30,090 nucleotides of DNA from an uncultured Prevotella sp. (GTDB lineage Bacteria; Bacteroidota; Bacteroidia; Bacteroidales; Bacteroidaceae): positions 1 through 30,090 of the forward strand of contig UQPD01000007.1 in assembly GCA_900542795.1 (NCBI GenBank), given 5' to 3'. Below, in pieces: positions 14,805-23,890 of the stretch. The position numbers and the translations under genes are program-made. Within the stretch, counting starts at the first letter, position 1, and the number at the start of each line of letters is the position of its first letter. Below the pieces are notes generated by a model that worked only from the letters and a program-made list of their open reading frames with translations, ran no database searches and was not told the DNA's origin.

Positions 14805-16763
14805 TTATGCTTTCATAGAAGCCTTAGTCAAATAAACAATTAAGGCGATGTAGGCAACGAGCGAAACAATTTGTGAGATAGGTGCATCCAAGTAAGCAGT
14901 GTTGGCAAAGTTTAATCCGCCAAATTGCATACCTGCGCTCACAACGCCCATCAAAGCACCGCCAGCAATAAAGCCTGAGGCAAGGAGTGTACCTTTTTCG
15001 TTGCGACGCTGATTTAAAGCCAAGTCTGTTGAACGGCTGTTAACATACCAATTAACCAAACCACCCACAATGAGTGGCAAGTTCAACTGCAAGGGGATGA
15101 ACATGCCTAAGGCAAATGCCAATGCTGAAACACCACACATTGTAAGTATGATAGAGATGACAGCACCAATGCCATAGAGCAACCAAGGTGCGCCTTGTCC
15201 GCTCATCAAAGGCTCAATAACAGCTGCCATTGCGCGAGCTTGCGGAGCAGCCATTACGTCAGAGTTATCGGGAGTAAAGCCATAAGCCTTGTTCAAAATC
15301 ATGATAACACCGCCCACAGTGGCAGCCGAAACCAAGATGCCAAGGAACTTAAATGTTTCTTGCTTCTTAGGGGTAGTACCCAACCAATAACCAATTTTGA
15401 GGTCAGTGATGAATGCACCAGCCGATGAAAGTGCTGTACATACCACACCTCCCATGATGAGGGCTGCCACCATACCTCCAGTACCTTTCAGTCCGACAAC
15501 CACCATGATGATTGACGAGAGAATGAGCGTCATCAATGTCATACCGCTCACGGGGTTAGAGCCTACAATAGCAATGGCATTGGCGGCTACAGTAGTAAAG
15601 AGGAAGGCTATGATTGCTACAATCAATATGCCCACGATGGTAAAGAGTAAATTACCACCCATCACATCAAAGTAGAAGAACAATGCAGTTATGATGATGG
15701 TAAGCAATGAGCCAATGGCAATAATCTTCATTGAAATGTCGCGCTGTGTGCGTTCCACCTCTTCGTTTGCATTGCCACCTTTAAAGATTTGACCAACCAA
15801 GCTAAAGGCACTCTTAATAACGCCCCAACTCTTAATAACTCCGATAATACCAGCCATGGCAATGCCACCTATACCGATGCTCTTGGCATAACCAAAAATT
15901 TGTTCGGGTGAGGCTGCAGCAGCGGTAATACCTTCTGTTACCATCAGGTCGGGGAAGATAAGAGCAATGCCTGGAACAATAATCCACCACACGGCAATAG
16001 AGCCAAAGCAAATAATGGCGGCGTATTTCAAACCTACAATATAGCCCATACCAAGAAGCGCAGCACTGGTGTTGATGCTAAACACCAACTTAGCCTTATC
16101 GGCAACTGTTGAGCCGAATTCGCAGCAACGTGAGGTGAAGTTTTCGTTCCATGCACCAAAGGCTGCTACGGCAAAGTCGAAAAGACCGCCTACAATACCT
16201 GCTACCAAAAGGGGCTTAGCTTGTGAGCCACTACGTTCGCCCGAAATCAACACCTGGGTTGAGGCAGTAGCTTCGGGGAAGGGGTATTTGCCGTGCATAT
16301 CCTTTACAAAATACTTTCGGAAGGGAATTAAGAAGAGAATACCCAAGATACCGCCGAGCACTGATGATAGGAATACTTGCAAGAAGTTTACCGTGAGTTC
16401 GGGATATTTGTGTTGCAAGATGTAGAGTGCGGGCAGTGTAAAAATGGCACCTGCCACAATCATACCAGAGCAAGCACCAATGCTTTGGATAATGACATTT
16501 TCGCCTAAGGGGTCTTTGCGATGTGTGGCACCGCTCACACCAACGGCAATGATGGTAATGGGAATGGCAGCTTCAAAAACTTGTCCTACTTTCAGTCCTA
16601 AATAGGCAGTTGCAGCCGAGAAAACTACAGCCATGAGCAAACCCCAAACCAAAGACCACGGTGTTACTTCGCGATACTGTTGGTTAGGTTTCATGAGTGG
16701 CTCATATTCCTCACCCTCTTTTAAAGGGCGGAATGCGTTGTCGGGGAGAGAAGTTTCTTTCAT
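14805..16763 (-). CDS. OPT-family oligopeptide transporter
   Basis: A 652-aa polytopic inner-membrane protein of the OPT family, which takes up small peptides, or metal chelates in some members, driven by ions. Family marks are FSAATAYLGLKVGQVFEAAIP (48-68), the KYPFPEATAS motif (159-168), SPEQIFGYAKSIGIGG (285-300) and SNPVSGMTL (402-410). About 14-16 hydrophobic segments are visible, with a short cytosolic loop near 325-345. Length is typical for bacterial OPT. It begins 13 bp after the stop of the secreted M13 metallopeptidase gene, so the two are almost certainly one transcript. That pairing favours peptides as substrate. A strong terminator follows. Confidence 0.93.
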   Translation of the reverse strand: MKETSLPDNAFRPLKEGEEYEPLMKPNQQYREVTPWSLVWGLLMAVVFSAATAYLGLKVGQVFEAAIPITIIAVGVSGATHRKDPLGENVIIQSIGACSGMIVAGAIFTLPALYILQHKYPELTVNFLQVFLSSVLGGILGILFLIPFRKYFVKDMHGKYPFPEATASTQVLISGERSGSQAKPLLVAGIVGGLFDFAVAAFGAWNENFTSRCCEFGSTVADKAKLVFSINTSAALLGMGYIVGLKYAAIICFGSIAVWWIIVPGIALIFPDLMVTEGITAAAASPEQIFGYAKSIGIGGIAMAGIIGVIKSWGVIKSAFSLVGQIFKGGNANEEVERTQRDISMKIIAIGSLLTIIITALFFYFDVMGGNLLFTIVGILIVAIIAFLFTTVAANAIAIVGSNPVSGMTLMTLILSSIIMVVVGLKGTGGMVAALIMGGVVCTALSSAGAFITDLKIGYWLGTTPKKQETFKFLGILVSAATVGGVIMILNKAYGFTPDNSDVMAAPQARAMAAVIEPLMSGQGAPWLLYGIGAVISIILTMCGVSALAFALGMFIPLQLNLPLIVGGLVNWYVNSRSTDLALNQRRNEKGTLLASGFIAGGALMGVVSAGMQFGGLNFANTAYLDAPISQIVSLVAYIALIVYLTKASMKA

Positions 16764-16776
16764 TTTTTCTTTCAGA

Positions 16777-18807
16777 TTACCAAACCTCTACGCGGTTTTT
16801 CTTGGGGATGAATAAAGGATCTTTTGAGGTGATGTTAAATGCCTTATACCATGCATCGATGTGGGGGAGGGCACCATTCACACGCCAACGGGCGGGAGAG
16901 TGTGGGTCTGTTTTAACCAATTGGCGGAGCATAGCTTCGCGTGTGTTGTTAGCCCAAATTAAACCATAGCTTAAGAAGAAGCGCTGTTCGGGTGTAAAGC
17001 CATCTTTTTTACCCAGTGGGTGTTGCTTCATAGCATTCTGCAAAGCTTGGTAGGCAATGTTTAAACCACCATGATCGGCAGTGTTTTCGCCTAAAGTGAG
17101 TAGACCATTTGCGTTGAGATCGGGCAATACCTTGATGCGGTCAAAGAAGTCACGCATCACTTTAGTGCGCTTTTCAAATTCCGTTTTATCCTTTTCGGTC
17201 CACCAATTTTTCAAGTTACCATCCTTGTCAAATTGTGCGCCTTGGTCATCGAAACCATGTGTCATTTCATGACCAATTACAACACCAATAGCACCATAGT
17301 TACAAGCATCGTCAGCTTCAGCGTTGAAGAAAGGCGGTTGCAAGATACCTGCAGGGAAACAAATTTCGTTTGTTGTAGGATTGTAATAAGCATTGATGGT
17401 TTGTGGGGTCATTAACCACTCTGTGCGATCAACAGGCTTGTTCACATGCTTCTCAACATAGTAGTTGCTCATAAATTGTGTGGCACGCACCATATTCTCA
17501 TAGTAGCTCAACTTTTCATCGATGTCGAGTTTTGAGTAGTCCATCCATTCATCAGGATAGCCAATCTTAACATAGAAGCTATTGAGCTTTTCGTGAGCTT
17601 GGTGTTTGGTAGCTTCGCTCATCCATTTTTGTGCATCAATGCGCTGTCCCAAAGCCACTTGCAAGTTCTTAACCAACTCAACCATGCGTTGCTTAGACGA
17701 CTCGGGGAAATACTTCTCCACATACAATCTGCCCACAGCCATACCTAAAGCACCTTCTACGGCACCTACGGCACGCTTCCATCGTGGACGATCTTGTTCG
17801 GCACCAGCCATGGTGTGATTGTAGAAGTTAAAAGCCTCTTGGCGGAAACGGTCGCTCAACGAGCTGCAGGCATCGTTCACTACTTTATAATAGAGATAGG
17901 CTTTCAACTCATCAACTGAGCATTCTGCCAATATTTTCTCAACTTCGTGAATAGGTTCGGGTTGGCTTACAGAGATTTCTTTGAAAGCAGGAACACCATT
18001 TAGTAAGAACAATGTACTCCAGTCAATACCAGGGAAGTCTGTCAACAATTTTTGGTAAGACATCTTATGGTAGTTGCCTTCCACATCGCGTTGTTTTGTT
18101 GCACTGTATGATGCTGTGGCAATACGTGTTTCAATTTTCAGCACAGCCTCCATAGCTTGGGCAGCCTCTTCGGCGTTCATGCCCGTCATGGTAAAGAGTT
18201 TTTTTACGTACTGACGATAAGCCTCGCGAATTTTTTTGGTAGGTTCATCGTTCTCTAAGTAATAATCGCGTTCGCCCATCGAAATGCCACCTTGATACAC
18301 TTGCATCAAGTTCCATTTAGCATCCTTTAAGTCAGCATCACAACCAAAGCTAAAGAAGTTGGGGATACCCATTGATTGCAATTTTGCCATTTCGTATTGT
18401 ACAGCCTTGCGCGAGTTCAATGCCTGAACTTCGTCAAGCAAAGCCTTGATGGGTGCATAGTCCTCCTTATTGCGGCGAACGCTGTCCATTGCCAATCGAT
18501 AGAGCGAACCAATTTTTTGTTCCAATGTGCCTTGTTTGTGTTGTTTGGCAGCCATTTCCTCAATGAGTTCGCGCAGTTGTTTGCGATTGTTTTCTGCCAA
18601 CGCATCAAACTGGGCATAACGTGAGTACTCAGGTGTAAGTGGATGAGCAGCAGTCCATCCTCCTGTAGCATACTGGTAAAAGTCTGTTCCAGGTTTAGCA
18701 GTCAAGTCCATATTGGCCTTGTCAATGCCCGACGATAAATTGTCTTGTTGTGCCCAAGCTGAAGATGCAGCAAGAGCCAACGCTGGTAAAAAGTATTTTA
18801 TATTCAT
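16777..18807 (-). CDS. M13-family zinc metallopeptidase (PepO/neprilysin-like)
   Basis: A 676-aa endopeptidase of the M13 (neprilysin/PepO) family, which cleaves peptides rather than large proteins. It starts with a signal peptide (MNIKYFLPALALAASSAWA, cut before Gln20 or so), so it is periplasmic or exported. The N-terminal M13 domain is followed by the catalytic domain with INAYYNPTTNEICFPAGIL (471-489), the zinc motif HEMTH (513-517), ENTADHGG (574-581, third ligand Glu574), and the substrate-binding RVNG near 640. The C-terminus VEVW stands where eukaryotic relatives end in CxVW. It lies 13 bp upstream of OPT, implying cleavage followed by import. abcF ends 54 bp upstream with no visible terminator. 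Confidence 0.95.
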   Translation of the reverse strand: MNIKYFLPALALAASSAWAQQDNLSSGIDKANMDLTAKPGTDFYQYATGGWTAAHPLTPEYSRYAQFDALAENNRKQLRELIEEMAAKQHKQGTLEQKIGSLYRLAMDSVRRNKEDYAPIKALLDEVQALNSRKAVQYEMAKLQSMGIPNFFSFGCDADLKDAKWNLMQVYQGGISMGERDYYLENDEPTKKIREAYRQYVKKLFTMTGMNAEEAAQAMEAVLKIETRIATASYSATKQRDVEGNYHKMSYQKLLTDFPGIDWSTLFLLNGVPAFKEISVSQPEPIHEVEKILAECSVDELKAYLYYKVVNDACSSLSDRFRQEAFNFYNHTMAGAEQDRPRWKRAVGAVEGALGMAVGRLYVEKYFPESSKQRMVELVKNLQVALGQRIDAQKWMSEATKHQAHEKLNSFYVKIGYPDEWMDYSKLDIDEKLSYYENMVRATQFMSNYYVEKHVNKPVDRTEWLMTPQTINAYYNPTTNEICFPAGILQPPFFNAEADDACNYGAIGVVIGHEMTHGFDDQGAQFDKDGNLKNWWTEKDKTEFEKRTKVMRDFFDRIKVLPDLNANGLLTLGENTADHGGLNIAYQALQNAMKQHPLGKKDGFTPEQRFFLSYGLIWANNTREAMLRQLVKTDPHSPARWRVNGALPHIDAWYKAFNITSKDPLFIPKKNRVEVW

Positions 18808-18861
18808 TGTAATGAAGTGTTAGCGAGTGAATAAATAACACCTACTTATAACTTTATGTTC

Positions 18862-20811
18862 TTATTCCAAAGCCTCCATAGCTTCTTCCCAAGCCGTTTC
18901 AGCGGCAGAGAGTGCTTGTTGAAGTTGGCTATATTGTGTAAATAGGGTTGTGTCGGCAGCTCCTTCGGGTGTTGCAAGACGCGCTTCAAGAGCCGATTTT
19001 TCAGTTTCAAGTCTTGTAACTTCAGCTTCGCAGTGTTCTACTTCACGTTCAAGCTTACGACGAATTTTGGCTTGTTCCTTGCGCTCCTCATACGACAGCT
19101 TACCCTCAGACATCGTAGCTGCGTTTGCAGATGAAACAGCTGGAGTGGGAGAGGTTGTGGTAGTTGCTGAGGGAGAACCCGCAGTGTGCAACTCATCGAG
19201 CGATTCCATTTCCTTTTTCTGCAAAAAGTCGTAGATGCCACCAATGTGTTCGCGTACTACACCACCTCCAAATTCATACACCTTCGTAACTAATCCATCG
19301 AGAAAGTCACGGTCGTGGCTTACCACAATCACCGTACCATCGAATGCTCGGATAGCTTCTTTAAGCACATCTTTGGTGCGCATGTCAAGGTGGTTGGTTG
19401 GTTCGTCTAAAATAAGGAAGTTGACAGGTTCAAGCAAGAGTTTAATCATAGCCAAACGAGAACGTTCGCCACCTGAGAGCACTTTTACCTTCTTGTCTGA
19501 AGCTTCGCCCCCAAACATAAAGGCACCGAGTATGTCGCGTATTTTAAGGCGGATATCACCTTTGGCAACATGGTCTATAGTGTCGAACACCGTTAATTCG
19601 CCATCAAGCAACTGCGCTTGGTTTTGAGCATAATAGCCAATTTCTACGTTGTGTCCTAACTTTAGGGTACCAGTATAAGAAATTTCGCCCATTATGCACT
19701 TAACGAGTGTAGACTTACCTTCACCATTCTTACCCACAAAAGCAACCTTTTCACCACGTTCAATGGTAAGATTTACGTTGTGGAACACGCAGTGCTCGCC
19801 ATAGTCTTTACGTAGTTCATCGCAAATTACGGGATAGTCACCCGAACGTGAGCAAGGCGGAAATTTAAGATGCAAGCAAGCGTTGTCCACCTCGTCTACC
19901 TCAATAGGTACGATTTTTTCGAGTTGTTTGATGCGGCTTTGTACTTGCACCGCCTTTGTTGGTTTGTAACGAAAGCGTTCAATAAAGTCCTTAATATCGG
20001 CAATCTCCTTTTGTTGATTTTCGTAAGCTCGGAGTTGCTGTTCGCGACGTTCGGCACGCAGTTTCACAAACTCGTCATATTTCACCTTGTAGTCTGTGAT
20101 TTTTCCACACGATATTTCGAGCGTGCGATTGGTCACGTTGTTAATAAATGCGCGGTCGTGACTAACAAGCACCACAGCACTTGCAGAGTGTGCCAAGAAC
20201 TTTTCGAGCCAACGAATACTCTCAATGTCAAGGTGGTTCGTGGGTTCGTCTAACAACAACACATCAGGACGGCGCAACAAAAGTTTGGCTAACTCAATAC
20301 GCATACGCCATCCTCCCGAGAATTCACGTGTAGGACGATTAAAGTCGGTGGGAGCAAAGCCTAAGCCTTGCAACGTACGTTCCAATTCAGCATGATAGTT
20401 CATACCGCCCATCATTTGAAAGCGTTCACTCTCGTGCGTAAATCGTTCAACGAGTTCCATGTATTCAGGACTCTCATAGTCGGTGCGTTCGGCAAGTTGG
20501 TTGTTGAGGCGTTCAATTTTCTCTTGCATCTCGCTGATGTGGTCGAAAGCCTTTTCAGCTTCTTCCATCACCGTGTGCTCATCGCTCAGCACCATCACCT
20601 GTGGTAAGTAGCCAATGGTAATATCGTTTTGCACGGCTACGGTTCCCGAAGTTGGTTGTTGATGCCCCGATAATATTTTAAGAAGAGTAGATTTGCCCGC
20701 TCCGTTTTTACCCACCAAAGCAATACGATCTTTTTTATTGATTACAAAAGACACATCGGTGAATAGCGGTCGTGCACTAAATTCTACTGAAAGATGTTCT
20801 ATTGAAAGCAT
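18862..20811 (-). CDS. ABC-F family ATPase (Uup/YheS-like)
   Basis: A 649-aa soluble protein with two ABC ATPase domains and no membrane part, the layout of ABC-F translation factors that bind ribosomes. Domain 1: Walker A GKNGAGKS (34-41), signature FSGGWRMR (164-171), Walker B VLLLDEPTNHLD (184-195). The inter-domain linker (about 245-305) is basic and helical (LRAERREQQLRAYENQQKEI). Domain 2: GKNGEGKS (360-367), LSGGERSR and FLILDEPTNHLD. The last 70 residues form a charged coiled coil. Which E. coli paralogue (Uup, YheS) it matches best cannot be settled by eye, and nothing marks it as a resistance factor. proS lies upstream across a palindromic element. Confidence 0.93.
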   Translation of the reverse strand: MLSIEHLSVEFSARPLFTDVSFVINKKDRIALVGKNGAGKSTLLKILSGHQQPTSGTVAVQNDITIGYLPQVMVLSDEHTVMEEAEKAFDHISEMQEKIERLNNQLAERTDYESPEYMELVERFTHESERFQMMGGMNYHAELERTLQGLGFAPTDFNRPTREFSGGWRMRIELAKLLLRRPDVLLLDEPTNHLDIESIRWLEKFLAHSASAVVLVSHDRAFINNVTNRTLEISCGKITDYKVKYDEFVKLRAERREQQLRAYENQQKEIADIKDFIERFRYKPTKAVQVQSRIKQLEKIVPIEVDEVDNACLHLKFPPCSRSGDYPVICDELRKDYGEHCVFHNVNLTIERGEKVAFVGKNGEGKSTLVKCIMGEISYTGTLKLGHNVEIGYYAQNQAQLLDGELTVFDTIDHVAKGDIRLKIRDILGAFMFGGEASDKKVKVLSGGERSRLAMIKLLLEPVNFLILDEPTNHLDMRTKDVLKEAIRAFDGTVIVVSHDRDFLDGLVTKVYEFGGGVVREHIGGIYDFLQKKEMESLDELHTAGSPSATTTTSPTPAVSSANAATMSEGKLSYEERKEQAKIRRKLEREVEHCEAEVTRLETEKSALEARLATPEGAADTTLFTQYSQLQQALSAAETAWEEAMEALE

Positions 20812-20826
20812 TTCAATATGCGAAAT

Positions 20827-20912
20827 AAGTATTACACTCTAATGGAATGGAACAAATTACCAAACTGCAAAACAAAAATACAGTTTAGTAAAACCATTAG
20901 AATGTAATACTT
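20827..20912 (-). repeat. Imperfect palindrome upstream of the ABC-F gene
   Basis: AAGTATTACACTCTAATGG (20827-20845) is mirrored by the complement of 20894-20912 with one mismatch. Inside, CCAAACTG and CAGTTTAGT pair again. It starts only 16 bp upstream of the ABC-F start codon, so any transcript from beyond it would carry a large 5' hairpin. A TATTTTTG on the minus strand (20873-20880) fits a -7 element but has no -33 partner. Confidence 0.65.
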
Positions 20913-20943
20913 AAACTTAAAACTTTATACTTAAATTTTTAAT

Positions 20944-21269
20944 GGGTGGTTCTAATAATTCTGATAAGTTGATTTGTGCCCTATCGTATGTGTATTTTTC
21001 TTTGAGAATATGGGCTGCGGTTCGGCTAAGATTGCAAGCGAGCTTACATCTTCGCTCTCACCTTGCACCATATTTGTTAGTGAACGAAGGAGCATAGCGG
21101 GCTATGTGACTGAGCGAACTGACAAACATGGTGCAAGGCGAATGCAATCAAACATGTTTGAATTGCTGAGCCGCAGCCCATGTTCTCAAAGAAAAAAGAC
21201 ACATGCGAGAGGGTGCAAAGCAACTATCAGAATTTTAGAATTTTAAAATCAGAATTTTTAGAACCACTC
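20944..21269. mobile_element. MITE-like palindromic element (repeat copy C)
   Basis: A 326-bp imperfect palindrome. The ends are 22-bp inverted repeats with two mismatches: 20944-20965 and 21248-21269, core GTGGTTCTAA and AATTCTGAT. TAAT flanks both sides (20940-20943, 21270-21273) and could be a target duplication. The arms contain oppositely oriented copies of the module GGCTGCGGYTC (21013-21023; complement near 21168-21178), a variable hairpin, then CCTTGCACCA (21061-21070; complement 21129-21138). They meet at CATAGC-GG-GCTATG (21093-21106). There is no ORF inside. The right end supplies the G of the proS TAG stop. Mobility is inference. Confidence 0.6.
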
Positions 21270-22753
21270 TAATAGCTTCTTGCCACAATCACCTTGCAAG
21301 TAGCAGGTTTGCCACTTACCATGTCAATACCAGGGTTGCTTTGGTCAACGCCGTAGGGAACACAACGAATGGTTGCTTGTGTGTCGGCCTTGATTTGAGC
21401 TTCGGTCTCTTCAGTACCATCCCAAGGGCAGAGGAAGAAACCGCCATCTTTAATGCGCTGCTTGAACTCTTCGTAATTGTCGCATTCAAAGGTGTTGTCT
21501 TCGAGTCGCTTCTTAGCTTTGGCAAAGATGTTTTGCTGAATTTCTTCAAGCAAATTCTTAACGTAGTCCTCAATACCTTCGAAGGGAAGTGTTTCCTTTT
21601 CGAGCGTATCACGACGCATCAATTCGATAGTACCATTTTCAAGATCGCGACCACCCATAACCAAACGTACGGGTACACCCTTCAGCTCATAATCTGCAAA
21701 CTTGAAGCCTGGGCGCTTATTGTCGGCATTGTCATATTTCACGCGGATGCCCATCTTGCGGAGACGTTTAGCCAATTCACCGAGTTTTTCGTTGAACTTA
21801 GCCAATTCATCGTCACCCTTATAAATAGGTACGATAACCACCTGGATGGGAGCGAGGTGAGGAGGCAATACAAGACCATTGTCATCAGAGTGAGTCATGA
21901 TGAGAGCACCCATCAAACGTGTACTTACACCCCATGAAGTAGCCCAAGCATACTCCATCTTGTTCTCCTTGTTCACGAATTGTACGTTGAAAGCCTTGCC
22001 AAAGTTCTGGCCCAAGAAGTGGCTCGTACCGCTTTGCAAAGCCTTGCCATCTTGCATCATAGCCTCGATAGTGTAAGTGTCGAGTGCACCAGCAAAACGC
22101 TCGGTAGCACTTTTCACACCGCGAACAACAGGCACTGCCATAACCTCTTCAGCAAAGTCGGCATACACGTGTAGCATTTGTTGAGCACGTGCTTCGGCTT
22201 CTTCTTTCGTAGCGTGTGCTGTGTGACCTTCTTGCCAAAGGAACTCTGAAGTGCGGAGGAAAAGGCGAGTACGCATTTCCCAACGCATAACGTTACACCA
22301 CTGGTTGCAGCAGAGGGGCAGATCGCGCCATGAGTGAATCCACTTGCGATAAGTATTCCAAATTGTGGTTTCAGAGGTAGGACGAATAATAAGTTCTTCT
22401 TCCAACTTAGCAGCAGGGTCTACTACTACGCCATCGCCCTCAGGATTAGCCTTCAAACGATAGTGTGTAACTACGGCACATTCCTTAGCAAATCCTTCTA
22501 CGTGTTCAGCCTCCTTTGAAAGGAAACTCTTAGGGATAAGCATAGGAAAGTATACATTCTGCACGTCAGTTTCTTTAAAACGTGCATCAAGTTCTTGCTG
22601 TATTTTTTCCCAAATGGCGTAGCCGTAGGGCTTGATAATCATACATCCACGAACGTCTGACTGTTCAGCCAAATCGGCCTTTACAACGAGTTCGTTATAC
22701 CAGCGCGAATAGTCAACGCTGCGCTTCGTAAGGTCTTTCAGTTCTTTTGCCAT
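21269..22753 (-). CDS. proS: Prolyl-tRNA synthetase (archaeal/eukaryal-type)
   Basis: Charges tRNA-Pro with proline. At 494 aa it is the shorter class II form without the bacterial editing insertion, as in archaea, eukaryotes and many Bacteroidetes. Landmarks: RPTSETTIWNTY (124-135), motif 2 with RWEMRTRLFLRTSEFLWQEGHTAH split over 157-180, and SHFLGQNFGKAFNVQF. A C-terminal domain has spaced Cys residues (FECD, FLCPWDG, IRCVP, ATCK) and ends in Tyr, as in this subclass. The stop codon TAG is completed by the first base of the palindromic element downstream. It is divergent from the OmpA lipoprotein gene, with a -7 element about 95 bp upstream. Confidence 0.97.
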   Translation of the reverse strand: MAKELKDLTKRSVDYSRWYNELVVKADLAEQSDVRGCMIIKPYGYAIWEKIQQELDARFKETDVQNVYFPMLIPKSFLSKEAEHVEGFAKECAVVTHYRLKANPEGDGVVVDPAAKLEEELIIRPTSETTIWNTYRKWIHSWRDLPLCCNQWCNVMRWEMRTRLFLRTSEFLWQEGHTAHATKEEAEARAQQMLHVYADFAEEVMAVPVVRGVKSATERFAGALDTYTIEAMMQDGKALQSGTSHFLGQNFGKAFNVQFVNKENKMEYAWATSWGVSTRLMGALIMTHSDDNGLVLPPHLAPIQVVIVPIYKGDDELAKFNEKLGELAKRLRKMGIRVKYDNADNKRPGFKFADYELKGVPVRLVMGGRDLENGTIELMRRDTLEKETLPFEGIEDYVKNLLEEIQQNIFAKAKKRLEDNTFECDNYEEFKQRIKDGGFFLCPWDGTEETEAQIKADTQATIRCVPYGVDQSNPGIDMVSGKPATCKVIVARSY

Positions 22754-22845
22754 TGCTATTTTAGCTATGTGAGGGTGTGAACGGAGTTATGTGTATACAC
22801 TTCACTTTGTCAACCCTTAGTTTTGTTTTGTTTATAATTTCCATG

Positions 22846-22853
22846 CAAAAGTA
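22846..22853 (-). promoter_or_regulatory. proS -7 element
   Basis: TACTTTTG on the minus strand is a perfect TAnnTTTG match. No -33 TTTG is seen at the right distance. The implied leader is about 85 nt. Confidence 0.5.
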
Positions 22854-22968
22854 CAAAATAAACAAGCATGAAGGTGTGTTTTGTCTATGTTTTTGTGTAA
22901 AAATAGTCTATATAAGATGGCTCTTCGTCTATTTTCCTTATCTCAAGTACACTTTTTGCTTTATAAAT

Positions 22969-22999
22969 TTTGGTTTTTTACTTACAAGGTGTAACTTTG
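22969..22999 (+). promoter_or_regulatory. Promoter of the OmpA-family lipoprotein gene
   Basis: -33 TTTG (22969-22972), 19-bp spacer, -7 TAACTTTG (22992-22999). The predicted start near 23005 leaves about 40 nt before the ATG at 23045. The promoter overlaps the N-terminus of the longer open frame that begins at 22970, so that longer start is excluded. Confidence 0.8.
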
Positions 23000-23044
23000 C
23001 CTATACAAAAACATTTTTATAATACAAAACAAAGCTATTCTATT

Positions 23045-23767
23045 ATGAAAAGTATGAAGTTATCTGTTTGCGCTTTGAGCGCAGCAATGCTGCTTTGCAG
23101 CTGCGGTGGCATGACAAACACTGCAAAGGGTGGTCTTATTGGTGGTGCAAGCGGTGGCGCACTGGGTGCACTCGTAGGTCAACTCATTGGTAATGGCAAA
23201 GGTGCTGCTATTGGTGCAGCAGTAGGTACTACAATTGGTGCAGGTGCAGGTGTACTCATCGGTCATAAGATGGATAAGGCAAAGAAGGCTGCTGAGGCTG
23301 CTAAGGCTAAGGCTGAAATTCTTCAGGGTACTGATGGTACTCAGTATGTAAAGGCTACTTTCGATAGTGGTTTGCTCTTTAACACCAGTTCTGCAGAACT
23401 CAGTGCTGATGCTAAGGCTGCTATTGCTACATTTGTTAAGAACTTGAAGGCTGCTGATAGCAATGCTTCATTCGAACTTGCTATTTGTGGTTTTACTGAT
23501 AATGCAGGTTGGAAGAATTGCACAGCAGTTCAGAGCAAGCAAAAGAACCTCGCTCTTTCACAGAGCCGTGCTGAGTCAGTAAAGGCTCAGATTGTTGGTG
23601 CTGGTTATCCTGCAGCTCGTTTGGTAAGTGTTAAGGGTTATGGTGAAGAAAATCCTGTAGCTAGCAATGCAACTGCAGCAGGTAAGAAGGAAAACCGCCG
23701 TGTAGAGGTTTACATCCTCCCCAGCAAGGACATGATTGAAGCTGCTAATCAAGAAGCAGGTAAATAA
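23045..23767 (+). CDS. OmpA-family lipoprotein with glycine zipper
   Basis: A 240-aa outer-membrane-associated lipoprotein. Residues 1-20 are a lipoprotein signal (MKSMKLSVCALSAAMLLCSC), with Cys20 the likely lipidated residue. Residues about 27-78 form a glycine-zipper segment (GGLIGGASGGALGALVGQLIG and onward), followed by a short Ala/Lys helix. The C-terminal OmpA-like peptidoglycan-binding domain runs from about 100 to 230 (ATFDSGLLFNTSSAEL, AICGFTDNAG, LSQSRAESVKAQIV, NRRVEVYI). It probably anchors the outer membrane to peptidoglycan, as Pal/YiaD-type proteins do. The Asp and Arg of the peptidoglycan-binding pocket (FTDNAG, NRRVE) appear intact. It is a single-gene unit with its own promoter and terminator. 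Confidence 0.93.
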   Translation: MKSMKLSVCALSAAMLLCSCGGMTNTAKGGLIGGASGGALGALVGQLIGNGKGAAIGAAVGTTIGAGAGVLIGHKMDKAKKAAEAAKAKAEILQGTDGTQYVKATFDSGLLFNTSSAELSADAKAAIATFVKNLKAADSNASFELAICGFTDNAGWKNCTAVQSKQKNLALSQSRAESVKAQIVGAGYPAARLVSVKGYGEENPVASNATAAGKKENRRVEVYILPSKDMIEAANQEAGK

Positions 23768-23848
23768 TTAAACATTGCTTGTAAAAAAGGTAATCTGTTT
23801 TTAAATACAAGTTCTGTGGAACAAGTTATTTAGAAACATCCAAAATGT

Positions 23849-23890
23849 AAAAAGGCGTTCATTCTGTTGTATGAGTGAACGCCTTTTTTT
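23849..23890 (+). terminator. Terminator downstream of the OmpA lipoprotein gene
   Basis: AAAAAGGCGTTCA (23849-23861) pairs with TGAACGCCTTTTT, and the T-run continues to 23890. It is a classic intrinsic terminator that would also work on the minus strand. Confidence 0.92.

Noticed and set aside
22970..23044. N-terminal extension of the OmpA lipoprotein frame
   Set aside because: It overlaps the promoter (22969-22999), and the lipoprotein signal begins at 23045.
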